Of a stretch of DNA of 64,000 bases, positions 35,250 to 44,969 are shown in pieces. This DNA is from Streptomyces sp. NBC_00370 (GTDB taxonomy: Bacteria; Actinomycetota; Actinomycetes; Streptomycetales; Streptomycetaceae). The position numbers and the translations under genes are program-made. Position 1 is the stretch's first letter. Each line of letters begins with the position of its first letter. The DNA lies in assembly GCF_036084755.1 (NCBI RefSeq), contig NZ_CP107968.1, positions 6,162,501 through 6,226,500 of the forward strand, read 5' to 3'. A model generated the notes under the pieces. That model was given only the letters and a program-made list of their open reading frames with translations, was not told where the DNA came from and searched no databases.

Positions 35250-36434
35250 ATGACAGAGAACGCATCCACCAGCCGCGGCGGCGGTGACGTCCGCCTCGCC
35301 GGGATCAGCAAGACCTATGGCTCCTTCCATGCCGTCCGACCCCTCGACCTGACCGTGCCCGAAGGGTCCTTCTTCGCGCTCCTCGGCGCCTCGGGCTGCG
35401 GCAAGACCACCACCCTGCGCATGATCGCCGGACTTGAGGAGCCCACCACGGGCGCCGTCTTCCTCGGTGACAAGGACGTCACCGACCTGCCGTCCTACCG
35501 CAGGCCCGTCAACACCGTCTTCCAGAGCTACGCGCTCTTCCCGCACCTCGACATCTACGAGAACGTCGCCTTCGGGCTGCGCCGCCGCGGCATCAAGTCC
35601 GTCAAGCAACAGGTCGCCGACATGCTCGACCTCGTCCAGCTCGGTGACTTCGCCAAGCGCAAGCCGCACCAGCTCTCCGGCGGCCAGCAGCAGCGCGTCG
35701 CCGTCGCCCGTGCGCTGATCAACCGCCCGCAGGTGCTGCTGCTCGACGAACCGCTCGGCGCCCTCGACCTGAAGCTGCGCCGGCAGATGCAGCTCGAACT
35801 CAAGCGCATCCAGACCGAGGTCGGCATCACCTTCGTCCATGTCACGCACGACCAGGAGGAGGCCATGACGATGGCCGACACGGTCGCCGTGATGAACGCG
35901 GGCCGCGTCGAACAGCTCGGCACCCCCGCCGACCTGTACGAGAACCCCAGGACCACCTTCGTCGCCAACTTCCTCGGCACCTCCAACCTCATCGAGGCCG
36001 AGGTGACGGCGAAGAACGGCACGGATCTCGTCGTCACGACGGGCGGCGTCACACTGCTGCTCCCCGCGGGACGCAGCTCGGCGGCAGGCGCGGCGGGCGA
36101 CAGGATGCTCGTCGGGGTACGCCCCGAGAAGATCACCCTGGCCCACGCCGACGACGCCGGCGCCGTACCCGAAGGCCGCAACCGGATCACCGGGCGGATC
36201 GTCGACTCCAGCTTCATCGGCGTCTCGACGCAGTACGTGATCGACAGCCCCGTCTGCTCCGAGTTCGAGGTGTACGCGCAGAACATCGAGCGCGACGGCC
36301 GGCTCGTACCCGGCGCCGAGGTCGTCCTGCACTGGAACCCGGAACACACCTTCGGCCTGGACGCCGACCAGTCCGTGCTTGCCGGGACAGTGCGCGACGC
36401 GGGCGTCAAGACCGTCGACGAGGAGGCGGCGTGA
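35250..36434 (+). CDS. potA: Polyamine ABC transporter ATP-binding protein
   Basis: 394 residues. Walker [11 protein letters not shown]-loop [10 protein letters not shown], signature [15 protein letters not shown], Walker [12 protein letters not shown] and H-loop [10 protein letters not shown] are canonical. A C-terminal TOBE domain from about 290 ([11 protein letters not shown]) is present. ATG at 35250; the upstream frame overlaps potD and is not coding. The stop overlaps potB as GTGA. Confidence 0.95.
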   Translation: MTENASTSRGGGDVRLAGISKTYGSFHAVRPLDLTVPEGSFFALLGASGCGKTTTLRMIAGLEEPTTGAVFLGDKDVTDLPSYRRPVNTVFQSYALFPHLDIYENVAFGLRRRGIKSVKQQVADMLDLVQLGDFAKRKPHQLSGGQQQRVAVARALINRPQVLLLDEPLGALDLKLRRQMQLELKRIQTEVGITFVHVTHDQEEAMTMADTVAVMNAGRVEQLGTPADLYENPRTTFVANFLGTSNLIEAEVTAKNGTDLVVTTGGVTLLLPAGRSSAAGAAGDRMLVGVRPEKITLAHADDAGAVPEGRNRITGRIVDSSFIGVSTQYVIDSPVCSEFEVYAQNIERDGRLVPGAEVVLHWNPEHTFGLDADQSVLAGTVRDAGVKTVDEEAA

Positions 36435-37372
36435 CGGCCACGGCGGCGCCGCCCGCCGCGCCGACACCCCCGCTCTCCGACGCGGAGCCACCCGTACGCA
36501 AGGCCTCCCGGCGCAAGCGGCTCGTTCCGTACTGGCTGCTGCTGCCCGGCATCCTGTGGCTGCTGATCTTCTTCGTGGCGCCGCTGGTCTACCAGGCCTC
36601 GACCTCGGTACAGACCGGCTCGCTGGAGAAGGGCTTCCAGGTCACCTGGCACTTCCAGACGTACTGGGACGTGCTCCAGCAGTACTACCCGCAGTTCCTG
36701 CGCTCCCTGCTGTACGCCGCGACGGCGACCGTGCTGTGTCTGCTGATCGGCTACCCGCTCGCCTATCTGATCGCCTTCCGGGCGGGCCGCTGGCGCAATC
36801 TGCTGCTGGTCCTCGTCATCGCGCCGTTCTTCACCAGCTTCCTGATCCGCACCCTGGCCTGGAAGACGATCCTCGCCGACGGCGGTCCGGTCGTCTCCGT
36901 GCTGAACAACCTGCACATCATCGACGTCACGAGCTGGCTCGGCTGGACCACCGGCGACCGGGTCCTGGCCACGCCCATGGCGGTGGTCTGCGGACTCACC
37001 TACAACTTCCTGCCGTTCATGGTCCTGCCGCTCTACACCTCGCTGGAGCGCATCGACGGCCGGCTCCACGAAGCGGCGGGCGACCTGTACGCCAGGCCCT
37101 TCACCGTCTTCCGCAAGGTCACCTTCCCGCTCTCCCTGCCGGGCGTCGTCTCCGGCACCCTGCTCACCTTCATCCCGTCGAGCGGCGACTACGTCAACGC
37201 GGAACTGCTCGGCTCGGCCGACACCAAGATGATCGGCAGCGTCATCCAGTCGCAGTTCCTGCGGGTCCTCGACTATCCGGCGGCAGCGGCCCTGTCGTTC
37301 ATCCTCATGGCCGTGGTCCTGGGGATGGTCACCTTCTACATCCGCCGTGCGGGGACGGAGGAGCTTCTCTGA
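36431..37372 (+). CDS. potB: Polyamine ABC transporter permease PotB
   Basis: 313 residues with six membrane segments after a cytoplasmic Pro/Ala-rich N-terminus. The EAA loop ([20 protein letters not shown]) that docks the ATPase is present. GTG start overlaps the potA stop, and the end overlaps potC as TGATG, showing tight coupling. Confidence 0.94.
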   Translation: MTATAAPPAAPTPPLSDAEPPVRKASRRKRLVPYWLLLPGILWLLIFFVAPLVYQASTSVQTGSLEKGFQVTWHFQTYWDVLQQYYPQFLRSLLYAATATVLCLLIGYPLAYLIAFRAGRWRNLLLVLVIAPFFTSFLIRTLAWKTILADGGPVVSVLNNLHIIDVTSWLGWTTGDRVLATPMAVVCGLTYNFLPFMVLPLYTSLERIDGRLHEAAGDLYARPFTVFRKVTFPLSLPGVVSGTLLTFIPSSGDYVNAELLGSADTKMIGSVIQSQFLRVLDYPAAAALSFILMAVVLGMVTFYIRRAGTEELL

Positions 37373-38178
37373 TGGCAGCGACCCGCTGGATCAGGCGCAA
37401 TCTGGTCGTCATCGCAGGCGTGCTGACGCTCGCCTACATGATCGTGCCGAACGTCGTCGTGATGGTCTTCTCGTTCAACAAACCCGCGGGGCGGTTCAAC
37501 TACGCCTGGCAGCACTTCTCCCTGGACGCCTGGAAGTCCCCCTGCGGCGCCGCCGGGCTCTGCGACTCCCTCGGGCTCTCCCTCCAGATCGCCGTCTGGG
37601 CGACCCTCGCCGCGACCGTCCTCGGCACGATGATCGCGTTCGCGCTGGTCCGCTACCGGTTCCACGGCCGCGGCCCGGTCAACTCGCTGATCTTCCTGCC
37701 GATGGCGATGCCCGAGGTCGTCATGGCCGCCTCGCTGCTCACGCTCTTCCTCAACCTCGGCGCGCAGCTCGGCTACGTCACCATCCTCATCGCCCACATC
37801 ATGTTCTGCCTCAGCTTCGTCGTGACGGCCGTCAAGGCGCGCGTGCTGTCCATGGACCCCCGGCTGGAGGAGGCGGCGCGCGACCTCTACGCGGGGCCCG
37901 TGCAGACCTTCGTCCGGGTCACCCTGCCGATCGCGGCGCCCGGCATCGTCGCCGGCGCGCTGCTCGCGTTCGCGCTCTCGTTCGACGACTTCATCATCAC
38001 GAACTTCAACGCCGGCTCGACGGTGACGTTCCCGATGTTCGTCTGGGGGTCGGCGCAGCGCGGCACGCCGGTGCAGATCAACGTGATCGGCACGGCGATG
38101 TTCATCATTGCCGTAGCGCTGGTGGTCGGCGGACAGCTGATCAGCAACCGCAGGAAGAAGACCGCCGCCACCGCGTGA
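37372..38178 (+). CDS. potC: Polyamine ABC transporter permease PotC
   Basis: 268 residues, six membrane segments. EAA loop [19 protein letters not shown] is present. The start lies in a TGATG overlap with potB. Together potD-A-B-C is a complete type I importer for putrescine or spermidine. Confidence 0.94.
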   Translation: MAATRWIRRNLVVIAGVLTLAYMIVPNVVVMVFSFNKPAGRFNYAWQHFSLDAWKSPCGAAGLCDSLGLSLQIAVWATLAATVLGTMIAFALVRYRFHGRGPVNSLIFLPMAMPEVVMAASLLTLFLNLGAQLGYVTILIAHIMFCLSFVVTAVKARVLSMDPRLEEAARDLYAGPVQTFVRVTLPIAAPGIVAGALLAFALSFDDFIITNFNAGSTVTFPMFVWGSAQRGTPVQINVIGTAMFIIAVALVVGGQLISNRRKKTAATA

Positions 38179-38203
38179 GAGCCCGGCGTGCGGTTCCTGC
38201 CAC

Positions 38204-38236
38204 GAGCAAACCCTGAGCAATCCCTGAGCAACCCCT
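38204..38236. repeat. Three 11-bp tandem repeats after potC
   Basis: Three units of GAGCAA(A/T/C)CCCT, differing only at one base, start 25 bases after the potC stop and end at the ribosome binding site of the next gene. Confidence 0.8.
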
Positions 38237-38252
38237 GAAGGAGTTGGAAGAC

Positions 38253-39704
38253 ATGGCCCCAGGTGCCATGCGAACGACCGCGCGTACCCCCGCGCGTACG
38301 GACACATCAGCGCACGCGGCCGCCCTGGCCGACGTCCAGCCGCTCTCGTACTGGCTGGACGACCCGGCCAGGCCGGCCGCCGAGCCCGCCCTCACCGGCG
38401 ACGAGCGCTGCGACCTGCTCGTCGTCGGCGGCGGCTACAGCGGGCTGTGGAGCGCCCTCATCGCCAAGGAGCGCGATCCCGGGCGCGATATCGTGCTGAT
38501 CGAGGGCCGCGAGGCGGGCTGGGCCGCCTCGGGCCGCAACGGCGGCTTCTGCGCCGCCTCGCTCACCCACGGCTTCTCCAACGGGCTGGCCCGCTGGCCC
38601 GGCGAACTGCACACCCTCGAGGAGCTGGGCGCCCGCAACCTCGACGCCATCGAGGCCGCGGTCGCCCGCTACTCCATCGACTGCGACTTCGAGCGGGCCG
38701 GCGAGATCGACGTCGCCACCGAGCCGTACCAGCTCGACGAACTCGCCGAGCTGCGCGACGAGGCCGAGCGGCTGGGCTTCACCGGTCTCGAACTGCTCGA
38801 CCAGGACGCCGTGCGGGCCGAGGTCGACTCCCCGACGTTCGTCGGCGGGCTGCTGGACCGGGACGGCGTCGCCATGCTGCATCCGGCGCGGCTCGTGTGG
38901 GGTCTCAAGCGGGCCTGCCTCGACCTCGGGGTACGGATCTACGAGAACACCCGCGGCCTCGAACTGGCGCGCTCGGGGCCCGGCATGGCCGTACGCACCC
39001 CGTACGGCCGGGTGCTGGCCAGGCAGGTCGCGCTCGGCACGAACGTCTTCCCCTCGCTGGTCAAGCGCGTCCGCCCGTACACCGTGCCGGTCTACGACTA
39101 CGCGCTGATGACGGAGCAGCTCACCCCCGAACAGCTCGCCTCGATCGGCTGGCAGAACCGGCAGGGCCTCGGCGACACCGCCAACCAGTTCCACTACTTC
39201 CGGATCACCCCGGACCGGCGGATCCTGTGGGGCGGCTACGACGCCGTCTACCCGTACGGCGGCCGGCTCAGTGCCGAGCACGACCACCGGCCCGAGACGT
39301 ACCTCAAGCTCGCCTCGCACTTCTTCCGCTGCTTCCCCCAGCTGGAGGGCGTGCGGTTCAGCCACGCCTGGGGCGGCGCCATCGACACCTGCACGCGCTT
39401 CTCCGCCTTCTTCGGCACCGCCTACGACGGCCGGGTCGGCTACGCGGCCGGCTACACCGGGCTGGGCGTCGGCGCGACGCGGTTCGGCGCCGACGTGATG
39501 CTCGACCTGCTGTCGGGGGAACGCACGGAGCGCACGGCGCTGGAGATGGTCCGCAGCAAGCCGCTGCCGTTCCCGCCCGAGCCCGCCGCCTGGGCGGGCA
39601 TCGGGCTGACGAAGTGGTCACTGGCGCGCGCCGACGAGCGCGGTGGCCGGCGCAATCTGTGGCTGCGGACGATGGACAGGTTCGGCCTCGGCTTCGACAG
39701 CTGA
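38253..39704 (+). CDS. FAD-dependent amine oxidoreductase, PuuB-like (gamma-glutamylputrescine oxidase family)
   Basis: 483 residues of the D-amino-acid-oxidase superfamily. ATG at 38253 with GAAGGAG upstream. The FAD motif CDLLVVGGGYSGLWSALIAK is near residue 50 and WAASGRNGGFC follows. The C-terminal YAAGYTGLGVGATRFGAD closes the flavin site. Last gene of the second polyamine operon, so oxidation of gamma-glutamylputrescine or a related amine is likely; the matching glutamate-putrescine ligase is not in this window. Confidence 0.88.
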   Translation: MAPGAMRTTARTPARTDTSAHAAALADVQPLSYWLDDPARPAAEPALTGDERCDLLVVGGGYSGLWSALIAKERDPGRDIVLIEGREAGWAASGRNGGFCAASLTHGFSNGLARWPGELHTLEELGARNLDAIEAAVARYSIDCDFERAGEIDVATEPYQLDELAELRDEAERLGFTGLELLDQDAVRAEVDSPTFVGGLLDRDGVAMLHPARLVWGLKRACLDLGVRIYENTRGLELARSGPGMAVRTPYGRVLARQVALGTNVFPSLVKRVRPYTVPVYDYALMTEQLTPEQLASIGWQNRQGLGDTANQFHYFRITPDRRILWGGYDAVYPYGGRLSAEHDHRPETYLKLASHFFRCFPQLEGVRFSHAWGGAIDTCTRFSAFFGTAYDGRVGYAAGYTGLGVGATRFGADVMLDLLSGERTERTALEMVRSKPLPFPPEPAAWAGIGLTKWSLARADERGGRRNLWLRTMDRFGLGFDS

Positions 39705-39705
39705 G

Positions 39706-39760
39706 CCTGTCGAGCCCGCTGTCGAGCCCCCTGTCGAACCGCTGTCCCCTGTCGAGCCCC
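39706..39760. repeat. Imperfect 11-bp repeats after PuuB-like gene
   Basis: Four imperfect copies of CTGTCGAGCCC begin 1 base after the stop codon. No coding role seen. Confidence 0.7.
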
Positions 39761-39871
39761 GGCAGCTGAATCATTTTCAATTGGTGGTCCCAACCCGCGT
39801 CATGCCCCGGCGCCACGGCGCTCTCTCCCTATGGACGGAAAGTCCAACAACAGGGACGGGAGGCCGGCCGG

Positions 39872-40342
39872 ATGACTGGCTCGGGGGCAAGAAGCGCGGT
39901 GGAGTGGCTCGCCGCTGTGGCACCGGATCCCGAAGCGTGCCGGTGGGAATGGGAGCGCAACCCCCTCGGGGTGGCGCTCCTGCCCGCCGGCAAACGCTGG
40001 GACGTACTGATCCTGCCGGGGGAACTCGGCTATCCGACGCTCGATGTGCTGACCAGGCTCGTGGACCGGCCAGGGCCGGTTCTCGCGGACTTCGGCGAGG
40101 CGCGCATGGGCTTCCTCGTACCCCCGGGCACGGCGGCCCGCTGGCTCGGCACGGGCGTACGGGGAGCGGGCGAAGGCACGTGGATCGTCGTGCCGTACCC
40201 GGGGCGCACCGGCGGCGGGGTGCGCTGGCTGATCCCGCCGGACGGCTCGGGGACGCTGACCGATCCGGCGCTGCTGGAACTGGCGATGCACGAGGCGGTG
40301 GCCGGGCTCGCGGGGACGGGGGAGGAGGGGGCGGGGGAGTGA
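39872..40342 (+). CDS. Small protein with primase/polymerase-like N-terminal motifs, function unknown
   Basis: 156 residues; ATG at 39872 preceded by GGGAGG. The pattern LPAGKRWDVLILPGELG, then GPVLADFGEARMGFLVPPGTA and GTWIVVPYPG resembles the short actinobacterial relatives of the bifunctional primase-polymerase N-terminal domain, without the acidic catalytic residues being obvious. Lies alone before the chitinase. I would not assign an activity. Confidence 0.65.
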   Translation: MTGSGARSAVEWLAAVAPDPEACRWEWERNPLGVALLPAGKRWDVLILPGELGYPTLDVLTRLVDRPGPVLADFGEARMGFLVPPGTAARWLGTGVRGAGEGTWIVVPYPGRTGGGVRWLIPPDGSGTLTDPALLELAMHEAVAGLAGTGEEGAGE

Positions 40343-40439
40343 GAACGGCCTGGTGGGACGCCCCGTACCCGCCCCGGCGCGCAGACCCGCGCCGACGCCT
40401 GTGCGAAGCCCCGCGCGGACCCCGGTCCTGCCAGAGGTC

Positions 40440-40470
40440 TTGACAACACCAATTGGTCTGGACCATGTTG
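40440..40470 (+). promoter_or_regulatory. Chitinase promoter with DasR-like operator
   Basis: TTGACA (40440-40445) is a good -35, and CATGTT (40464-40469) a possible -10 with an 18-base spacing. ATTGGTCTGGACCATG (40452-40467) between them closely fits the DasR responsive element consensus ACTGGTCTAGACCAGT. This predicts repression by DasR and induction when glucosamine-6-phosphate accumulates. Confidence 0.8.
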
Positions 40471-40514
40471 TGCGCGCCCCGCCACCCCCATTTCCCCCAT
40501 GCCCGGAGGCAGTT

Positions 40515-42353
40515 GTGGCAGTTGTGGAACGCACGAGACGCCGTACCCCGTTCCGAAGACTGGTGGCCGTCCTCGCGACAGCCGCCCTCGCCGCCGGCGG
40601 ACTCGCCGCGGCGGCGCAGACGGCGCAGGCCGCCGACACCGACATCGCGCGCAACGGCACCTTCGAAGCCGGCATCACCGGCTGGAGCTGTACGGCGGGC
40701 AGCGGCGCGGCCGTCACCACGCCCGTCCACGCGGGCAGCGGCGCGCTCAAGGCGACCCCCGCCGGCAGCGACAACGCCAAGTGCTCCCAGACCGTGACCG
40801 TCAAGCCCGGGTCCGCCTACACCCTGAGCGCGTACGTCCGGGGCAGCTACGTCTACCTCGGGGCGTCCGGGACCGGCACCACGGACGTGTCCACCTGGAC
40901 CCAGTCGGCCCCCGACTGGCAGAAGCTCACCACCAGCTTCACCACCGGCCCCGGCACCACGTCGGTGACCGTCTACACCAACGGCTGGTACGGCACCGGC
41001 GCGTACTACGTGGACGACCTCAGCCTCGTCGGCCCCGGCGGCGCCCCCGTCCAGCCGCCGGCCGTGCCCACCGGCCTCAAGTCGACCGGCGTCAGCGCCT
41101 CCTCGGTCTCCCTCTCCTGGTCGGCCGTCCAGGGCGCCACCGGCTACAGCGTCTACCGGGGCGGCACCAAGGTCCTCGACACGGCCGCCACGTCGGCGAC
41201 CGTCGGCGGGCTCAACCCCTCCACCGCGTACGGCTTCCAGGTGGCGGCGACCAACGCGAGCGGTGCCTCCGCGCTCTCGTCCACCGTCACGGCGACCACG
41301 TCCGCATCGGGCGGCAGCGGCGGGACCGGCGGCGGAGACCTGCCGGAGCACGCGCTCGTCGGCTATCTGCACTCCAGCTTCGCCAACGGCTCGGGCTACA
41401 TCCGGATGGCGGACGTACCCGACTCGTGGGACGTGATCGACCTCGCCTTCGGCGAACCCACCTCGGTGACGTCCGGCGACATCCGCTTCAGCCTCTGCCC
41501 GGCGAGCGAATGCCCGAACGTCGAGTCGGCGGCGGACTTCAAGGCAGCCATCAAGGCCAAGCAGGCGGCGGGCAAGAAGGTCCTGATCTCCATCGGCGGC
41601 GCCAACGGCCAGGTCCAGCTGACCACGACGGCCGCGCGCGACACGTTCGTCTCGTCCGTCTCCAAGATCATTGACGAGTACGGTCTGGACGGCCTCGACA
41701 TCGACTTCGAGGGCCACTCCCTCTCGCTCAACACCGGCGACACCGACTTCCGCAGTCCCACGACGCCGGTCGTCGTCAATCTGATCTCGGCGCTCAAGAC
41801 GCTCAAGGCCAAGTACGGCGAGAAGTTCGTCCTGACGATGGCCCCGGAGACGTTCTTCGTCCAGCTCGGCTACCAGTTCTACGGCTCGGGCCCCTTCGGC
41901 GGCCAGGACCCGCGCGCCGGCGCCTATCTCCCGGTGATCTACGCACTGCGGGACAGCCTGACGCTGCTGCACGTCCAGGACTACAACTCGGGCCCGATCA
42001 TGGGCCTCGACAACCAGTACCACACCATGGGCGCGGCGGACTTCCACATCGCGATGACCGACATGATGCTCACCGGCTTCCCGGTGGCGGGTGACACCAG
42101 CAAGATGTTCCCGGCCCTGCGCCCCGACCAGATCGCGGTCGGCCTGCCCGCCTCGGTCAACGCGGGCGGCGGCTTCACGGCGCCGGGTGAGGTGAACAAG
42201 GCACTCAACTGCCTGACGAAGAAGACCGACTGCGGCACGTACCAGACGCACGGCACCTGGCCGGGGCTGCGCGGCCTGATGACCTGGTCGGTCAACTGGG
42301 ACAACTTCAACCAGCGGGAGTTCTCGAAGAACTTCGACGCGTACTTCGGCTGA
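40515..42353 (+). CDS. Secreted GH18 chitinase with carbohydrate-binding and FnIII domains
   Basis: 612 residues from GTG 40515, GGAGG 5 bases upstream. A signal peptide (VAVLATAALAAGGLAAAAQT, ending AQA) is followed by a jelly-roll carbohydrate-binding domain (about 45-180), a fibronectin type III domain (about 190-270), a Gly/Ser linker and the GH18 barrel. The catalytic motif is DGLDIDFEG with Glu399 as acid. It hydrolyses chitin outside the cell; the dre-like operator ties it to the chitin response. Its last 47 bases overlap the convergent PAP2 gene. Confidence 0.94.
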   Translation: MAVVERTRRRTPFRRLVAVLATAALAAGGLAAAAQTAQAADTDIARNGTFEAGITGWSCTAGSGAAVTTPVHAGSGALKATPAGSDNAKCSQTVTVKPGSAYTLSAYVRGSYVYLGASGTGTTDVSTWTQSAPDWQKLTTSFTTGPGTTSVTVYTNGWYGTGAYYVDDLSLVGPGGAPVQPPAVPTGLKSTGVSASSVSLSWSAVQGATGYSVYRGGTKVLDTAATSATVGGLNPSTAYGFQVAATNASGASALSSTVTATTSASGGSGGTGGGDLPEHALVGYLHSSFANGSGYIRMADVPDSWDVIDLAFGEPTSVTSGDIRFSLCPASECPNVESAADFKAAIKAKQAAGKKVLISIGGANGQVQLTTTAARDTFVSSVSKIIDEYGLDGLDIDFEGHSLSLNTGDTDFRSPTTPVVVNLISALKTLKAKYGEKFVLTMAPETFFVQLGYQFYGSGPFGGQDPRAGAYLPVIYALRDSLTLLHVQDYNSGPIMGLDNQYHTMGAADFHIAMTDMMLTGFPVAGDTSKMFPALRPDQIAVGLPASVNAGGGFTAPGEVNKALNCLTKKTDCGTYQTHGTWPGLRGLMTWSVNWDNFNQREFSKNFDAYFG

Positions 42354-43155
42354 TCATCCGCACCACCCGCGCCAGCAGCAGGAGCAACACCCCGCACAGG
42401 GCGACACTGCCGAGGACGTCCAGCGGCCAGTGGTAGCCACGCAGCAGAAGTCCGGCGCCCGTCGCCACCGTGAGCAGCACGGCGACGGGCGCCGTTCTGC
42501 GGGCGCCGGCGAAGGGGGCGAGGACGACGGCGGCCGTCCCGTACGCGACCATCGCCGTCGCCGTATGGCCCGACGGGTAGTAGCCGGTCGCCTCGGTGAG
42601 CGGCCCCGGCCGGTCGATCCAGAGCTTGAGCGGCACGACCAGCGCGGGAACGAGCACCATCGTCACCGCGCCGGCCAGCGCCTGCCACCGGTGGCCCCGG
42701 ACGAGCGCGTAGAGCAGCGCGAGGGCGAGGACGGGCAGGGCGACGGGCATGGAACCCAGATCGGCGAGGACCTCGGTGAACTGCCGTGGTCCGTGGCCCA
42801 CGAGATGGAGCTCAAGCCGCTCGTCGGCCCTGCGGACGGGACCGCCGACGGCGGCGGCCCAGGTGATGAGCGCGAAGAGCACGGCGCAGCAGAGGAGGGC
42901 CGGCGGAAACAGGGGCCCGAGAAGCCGGGGCACGAGAGACGGCCGCCCTGGAGCAGGGGGGGTAGCTCCAAGACGGCCGGAAGGTTCGGCGTGCCGCTCG
43001 CCCCGGGGGGTTTGGGGCGGTCGGCCGTCCGATCCATGAGGATGCCTGGAGCCCGAAGCTCCAGTGGTGTGCGCGAAGGCACGACCAAAGCGGCGCTGGG
43101 GACGCTCCGCCCTGGGGTTGCCCGCAGTCCCCTGCGAGCGGGGTGTTTCTCTCAT
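42307..43155 (-). CDS. PAP2 family phosphatase
   Basis: 282 residues in the longest frame. The lipid phosphatase motifs are KLWIDRPGP, PSGHTATAM and GYHWPLDVLGS, in a six-segment membrane protein starting around residue 75. The first 70 residues look unlike protein, so a GTG at 42933 may be the real start. Probable substrate is undecaprenyl pyrophosphate or phosphatidic acid. The 3' end overlaps the chitinase by 47 bases. Confidence 0.82.
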   Translation of the reverse strand: MRETPRSQGTAGNPRAERPQRRFGRAFAHTTGASGSRHPHGSDGRPPQTPRGERHAEPSGRLGATPPAPGRPSLVPRLLGPLFPPALLCCAVLFALITWAAAVGGPVRRADERLELHLVGHGPRQFTEVLADLGSMPVALPVLALALLYALVRGHRWQALAGAVTMVLVPALVVPLKLWIDRPGPLTEATGYYPSGHTATAMVAYGTAAVVLAPFAGARRTAPVAVLLTVATGAGLLLRGYHWPLDVLGSVALCGVLLLLLARVVRMISRSTRRSSSRTPAG

Positions 43156-43312
43156 CTACGGAAACCGTACGGCAGGGGTGCGGGGACCGACAGCGTCACA
43201 CGCATCCCGCCATCGGCCCCGCACACGTTCTTCACAGGACTCCACCACCGGCCCGGCGCCCGCCTGGCGCCGAGCCCGCCCGGAACCCGCTCAGGGCTGG
43301 CTCACAGCTCGC

Positions 43313-44647
43313 TCAGAGCCCGGCGAACGCCTGCTCGATGATGTCCAGGCCCTCGTTCAGCAGGTCCTCGCCGATCACCAGCGGCGGCAGGAAACGCAGC
43401 ACGTTGCCGTACGTGCCACAGGTCAGCACCAGCAGCCCGGCCTGCTGACAGGCCTTCGCGAGCGCCGCCGTGGCCTCGGCCGCCGGCTCCTTCGACTCCC
43501 GGTCCTTCACCAGCTCGATCGCGATCATCGCGCCGCGGCCGCGTACGTCGCCGACGATGTCGTACTTCTCGCGCAGCGTCGCGAGCCGGGCCTTCATGAT
43601 CTCCTCGATCCGGCGGGCCTTCGCCGGCAGGTCCAGCTCGCGCATCGTCTCGATGGATCCCAGCGCGGCGGCGCAGGCCACCGGGTTGCCGCCGTACGTA
43701 CCGCCGAGGCCGCCCGAGTGCGCCGCGTCCATGATCTCGGCGCGCCCGGTGACGGCGGCGAGCGGCAGGCCGCCCGCGATGCCCTTCGCCGTGGTGATCA
43801 GGTCGGGGACGATGCCCTCGTCCTCGCAGGCGAACCACTGGCCGGTGCGGCAGAAGCCCGACTGGATCTCGTCGGCGACGAAGACGATCCCGTTGTCCTT
43901 CGCGAACTTCGCCAGCGCCGGCAGGAAGCCCTTCGCCGGCTCGATGAAGCCGCCCTCGCCGAGCACCGGCTCGATGATGATCGCGGCGACGTTCTCGGCG
44001 CCGATCTGCTTGCTGATCTGGTCGATGGCCTGCGCGGACGCCTCGGGGCCGCAGTTCTCGGGCCCGGTCGGCCAGCGGTAGCCGTACGCCACCGGCACCC
44101 GGTAGATCTCGGGCGCGAACGGACCGAAGCCGTTCTTGTACGGCATGTTCTTCGCGGTCAGCGCCATCGTCAGGTTGGTACGGCCGTGGTAGCCGTGGTC
44201 GAAGACGACGACCGCCTGGCGCTTGGTGTACGAGCGGGCGATCTTCACCGCGTTCTCGACGGCCTCGGCGCCCGAGTTGAACAGGGCGGACTTCTTGGCG
44301 TGGTCGCCGGGGGTCAGCTCGGCGAGCTGCTCGCAGACGGCGACGTACCCCTCGTACGGGGTGATCATGAAACAGGTGTGGGTGAAGTCGGCGAGCTGGG
44401 CGGTGGCCCGGCGCACGACGGCCTCGGCGCTGGCCCCCACCGTCGTCACGGCGATGCCGGAGCCGAAGTCGATGAACCGGTTGCCGTCCACGTCCTCCAG
44501 CACCCCGCCACCGGCGCGGGCGGCGAAGACGGGCATCGTGGACCCCACCCCGCCGGCCACCGTGGCCGTACGGCGCGCCTGCAACTCCAGCGACTTGGGA
44601 CCGGGGACGGCGGTGACGAGACGGCGCTCCTGCGGGATTGCGGTCAT
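43313..44647 (-). CDS. gabT: 4-aminobutyrate--2-oxoglutarate transaminase
   Basis: 444-residue class III aminotransferase. It converts GABA to succinate semialdehyde. PLP motifs are FNSGAEAVENAVKIARSYTK, IIEPVLGEGGF, VADEIQSGFCRTG and the Lys of LITTAKGIAGG. It takes the GABA made by the two aminobutyraldehyde dehydrogenases and so completes the polyamine route, although it is transcribed on its own 4 kb away. No succinate semialdehyde dehydrogenase is next to it unless the enzyme at 49243 serves. Confidence 0.94.
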   Translation of the reverse strand: MTAIPQERRLVTAVPGPKSLELQARRTATVAGGVGSTMPVFAARAGGGVLEDVDGNRFIDFGSGIAVTTVGASAEAVVRRATAQLADFTHTCFMITPYEGYVAVCEQLAELTPGDHAKKSALFNSGAEAVENAVKIARSYTKRQAVVVFDHGYHGRTNLTMALTAKNMPYKNGFGPFAPEIYRVPVAYGYRWPTGPENCGPEASAQAIDQISKQIGAENVAAIIIEPVLGEGGFIEPAKGFLPALAKFAKDNGIVFVADEIQSGFCRTGQWFACEDEGIVPDLITTAKGIAGGLPLAAVTGRAEIMDAAHSGGLGGTYGGNPVACAAALGSIETMRELDLPAKARRIEEIMKARLATLREKYDIVGDVRGRGAMIAIELVKDRESKEPAAEATAALAKACQQAGLLVLTCGTYGNVLRFLPPLVIGEDLLNEGLDIIEQAFAGL

Positions 44648-44969
44648 GAGGGGCTCCTGAGGGGTGCTTCGGTTGCCTGTCTGGGGGCTCGGGTTGCCTT
44701 TCTTCGCAGGCTAGATGCGGGGGAGCGGAGCGGTCATGCTCCGATCGGTAGTGGTGCGCGCGTGTCGTTGTCCGCCGCGTACAGTCGGTCGGCGGCGCGT
44801 TCGCGGCCGGTCGGCGGCCGGTCGGTGCTCGGGCACCGGCGCGTCGGCGGCCGGTCGGCGCGGGAGTTCGGTAACACCCCCGTACGCGTGGGACGGTGAA
44901 CTACCCGTGCGAGGGCACTAGATTGACGGTGGCACAGAGCGGACCTGGCTGGTCAGGGGGCAGGGGTTC
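44648..44969. promoter_or_regulatory. Divergent intergenic region with GC-rich repeats
   Basis: 322 bases between divergent gabT and the VirD4-like gene. Between 44805 and 44860 the motif GGCCGGTCGG occurs three times. A possible promoter for the rightward gene is GTGAAC (44896-44901) with TAGATT (44919-44924), 17-base spacing. I see no small gene. Confidence 0.4.

Noticed and set aside
39780-39795. Second DasR-like site before the small protein at 39872
   Set aside because: ATTGGTGGTCCCAACC shares only the TTGGT half with the consensus and lacks the symmetric other half.
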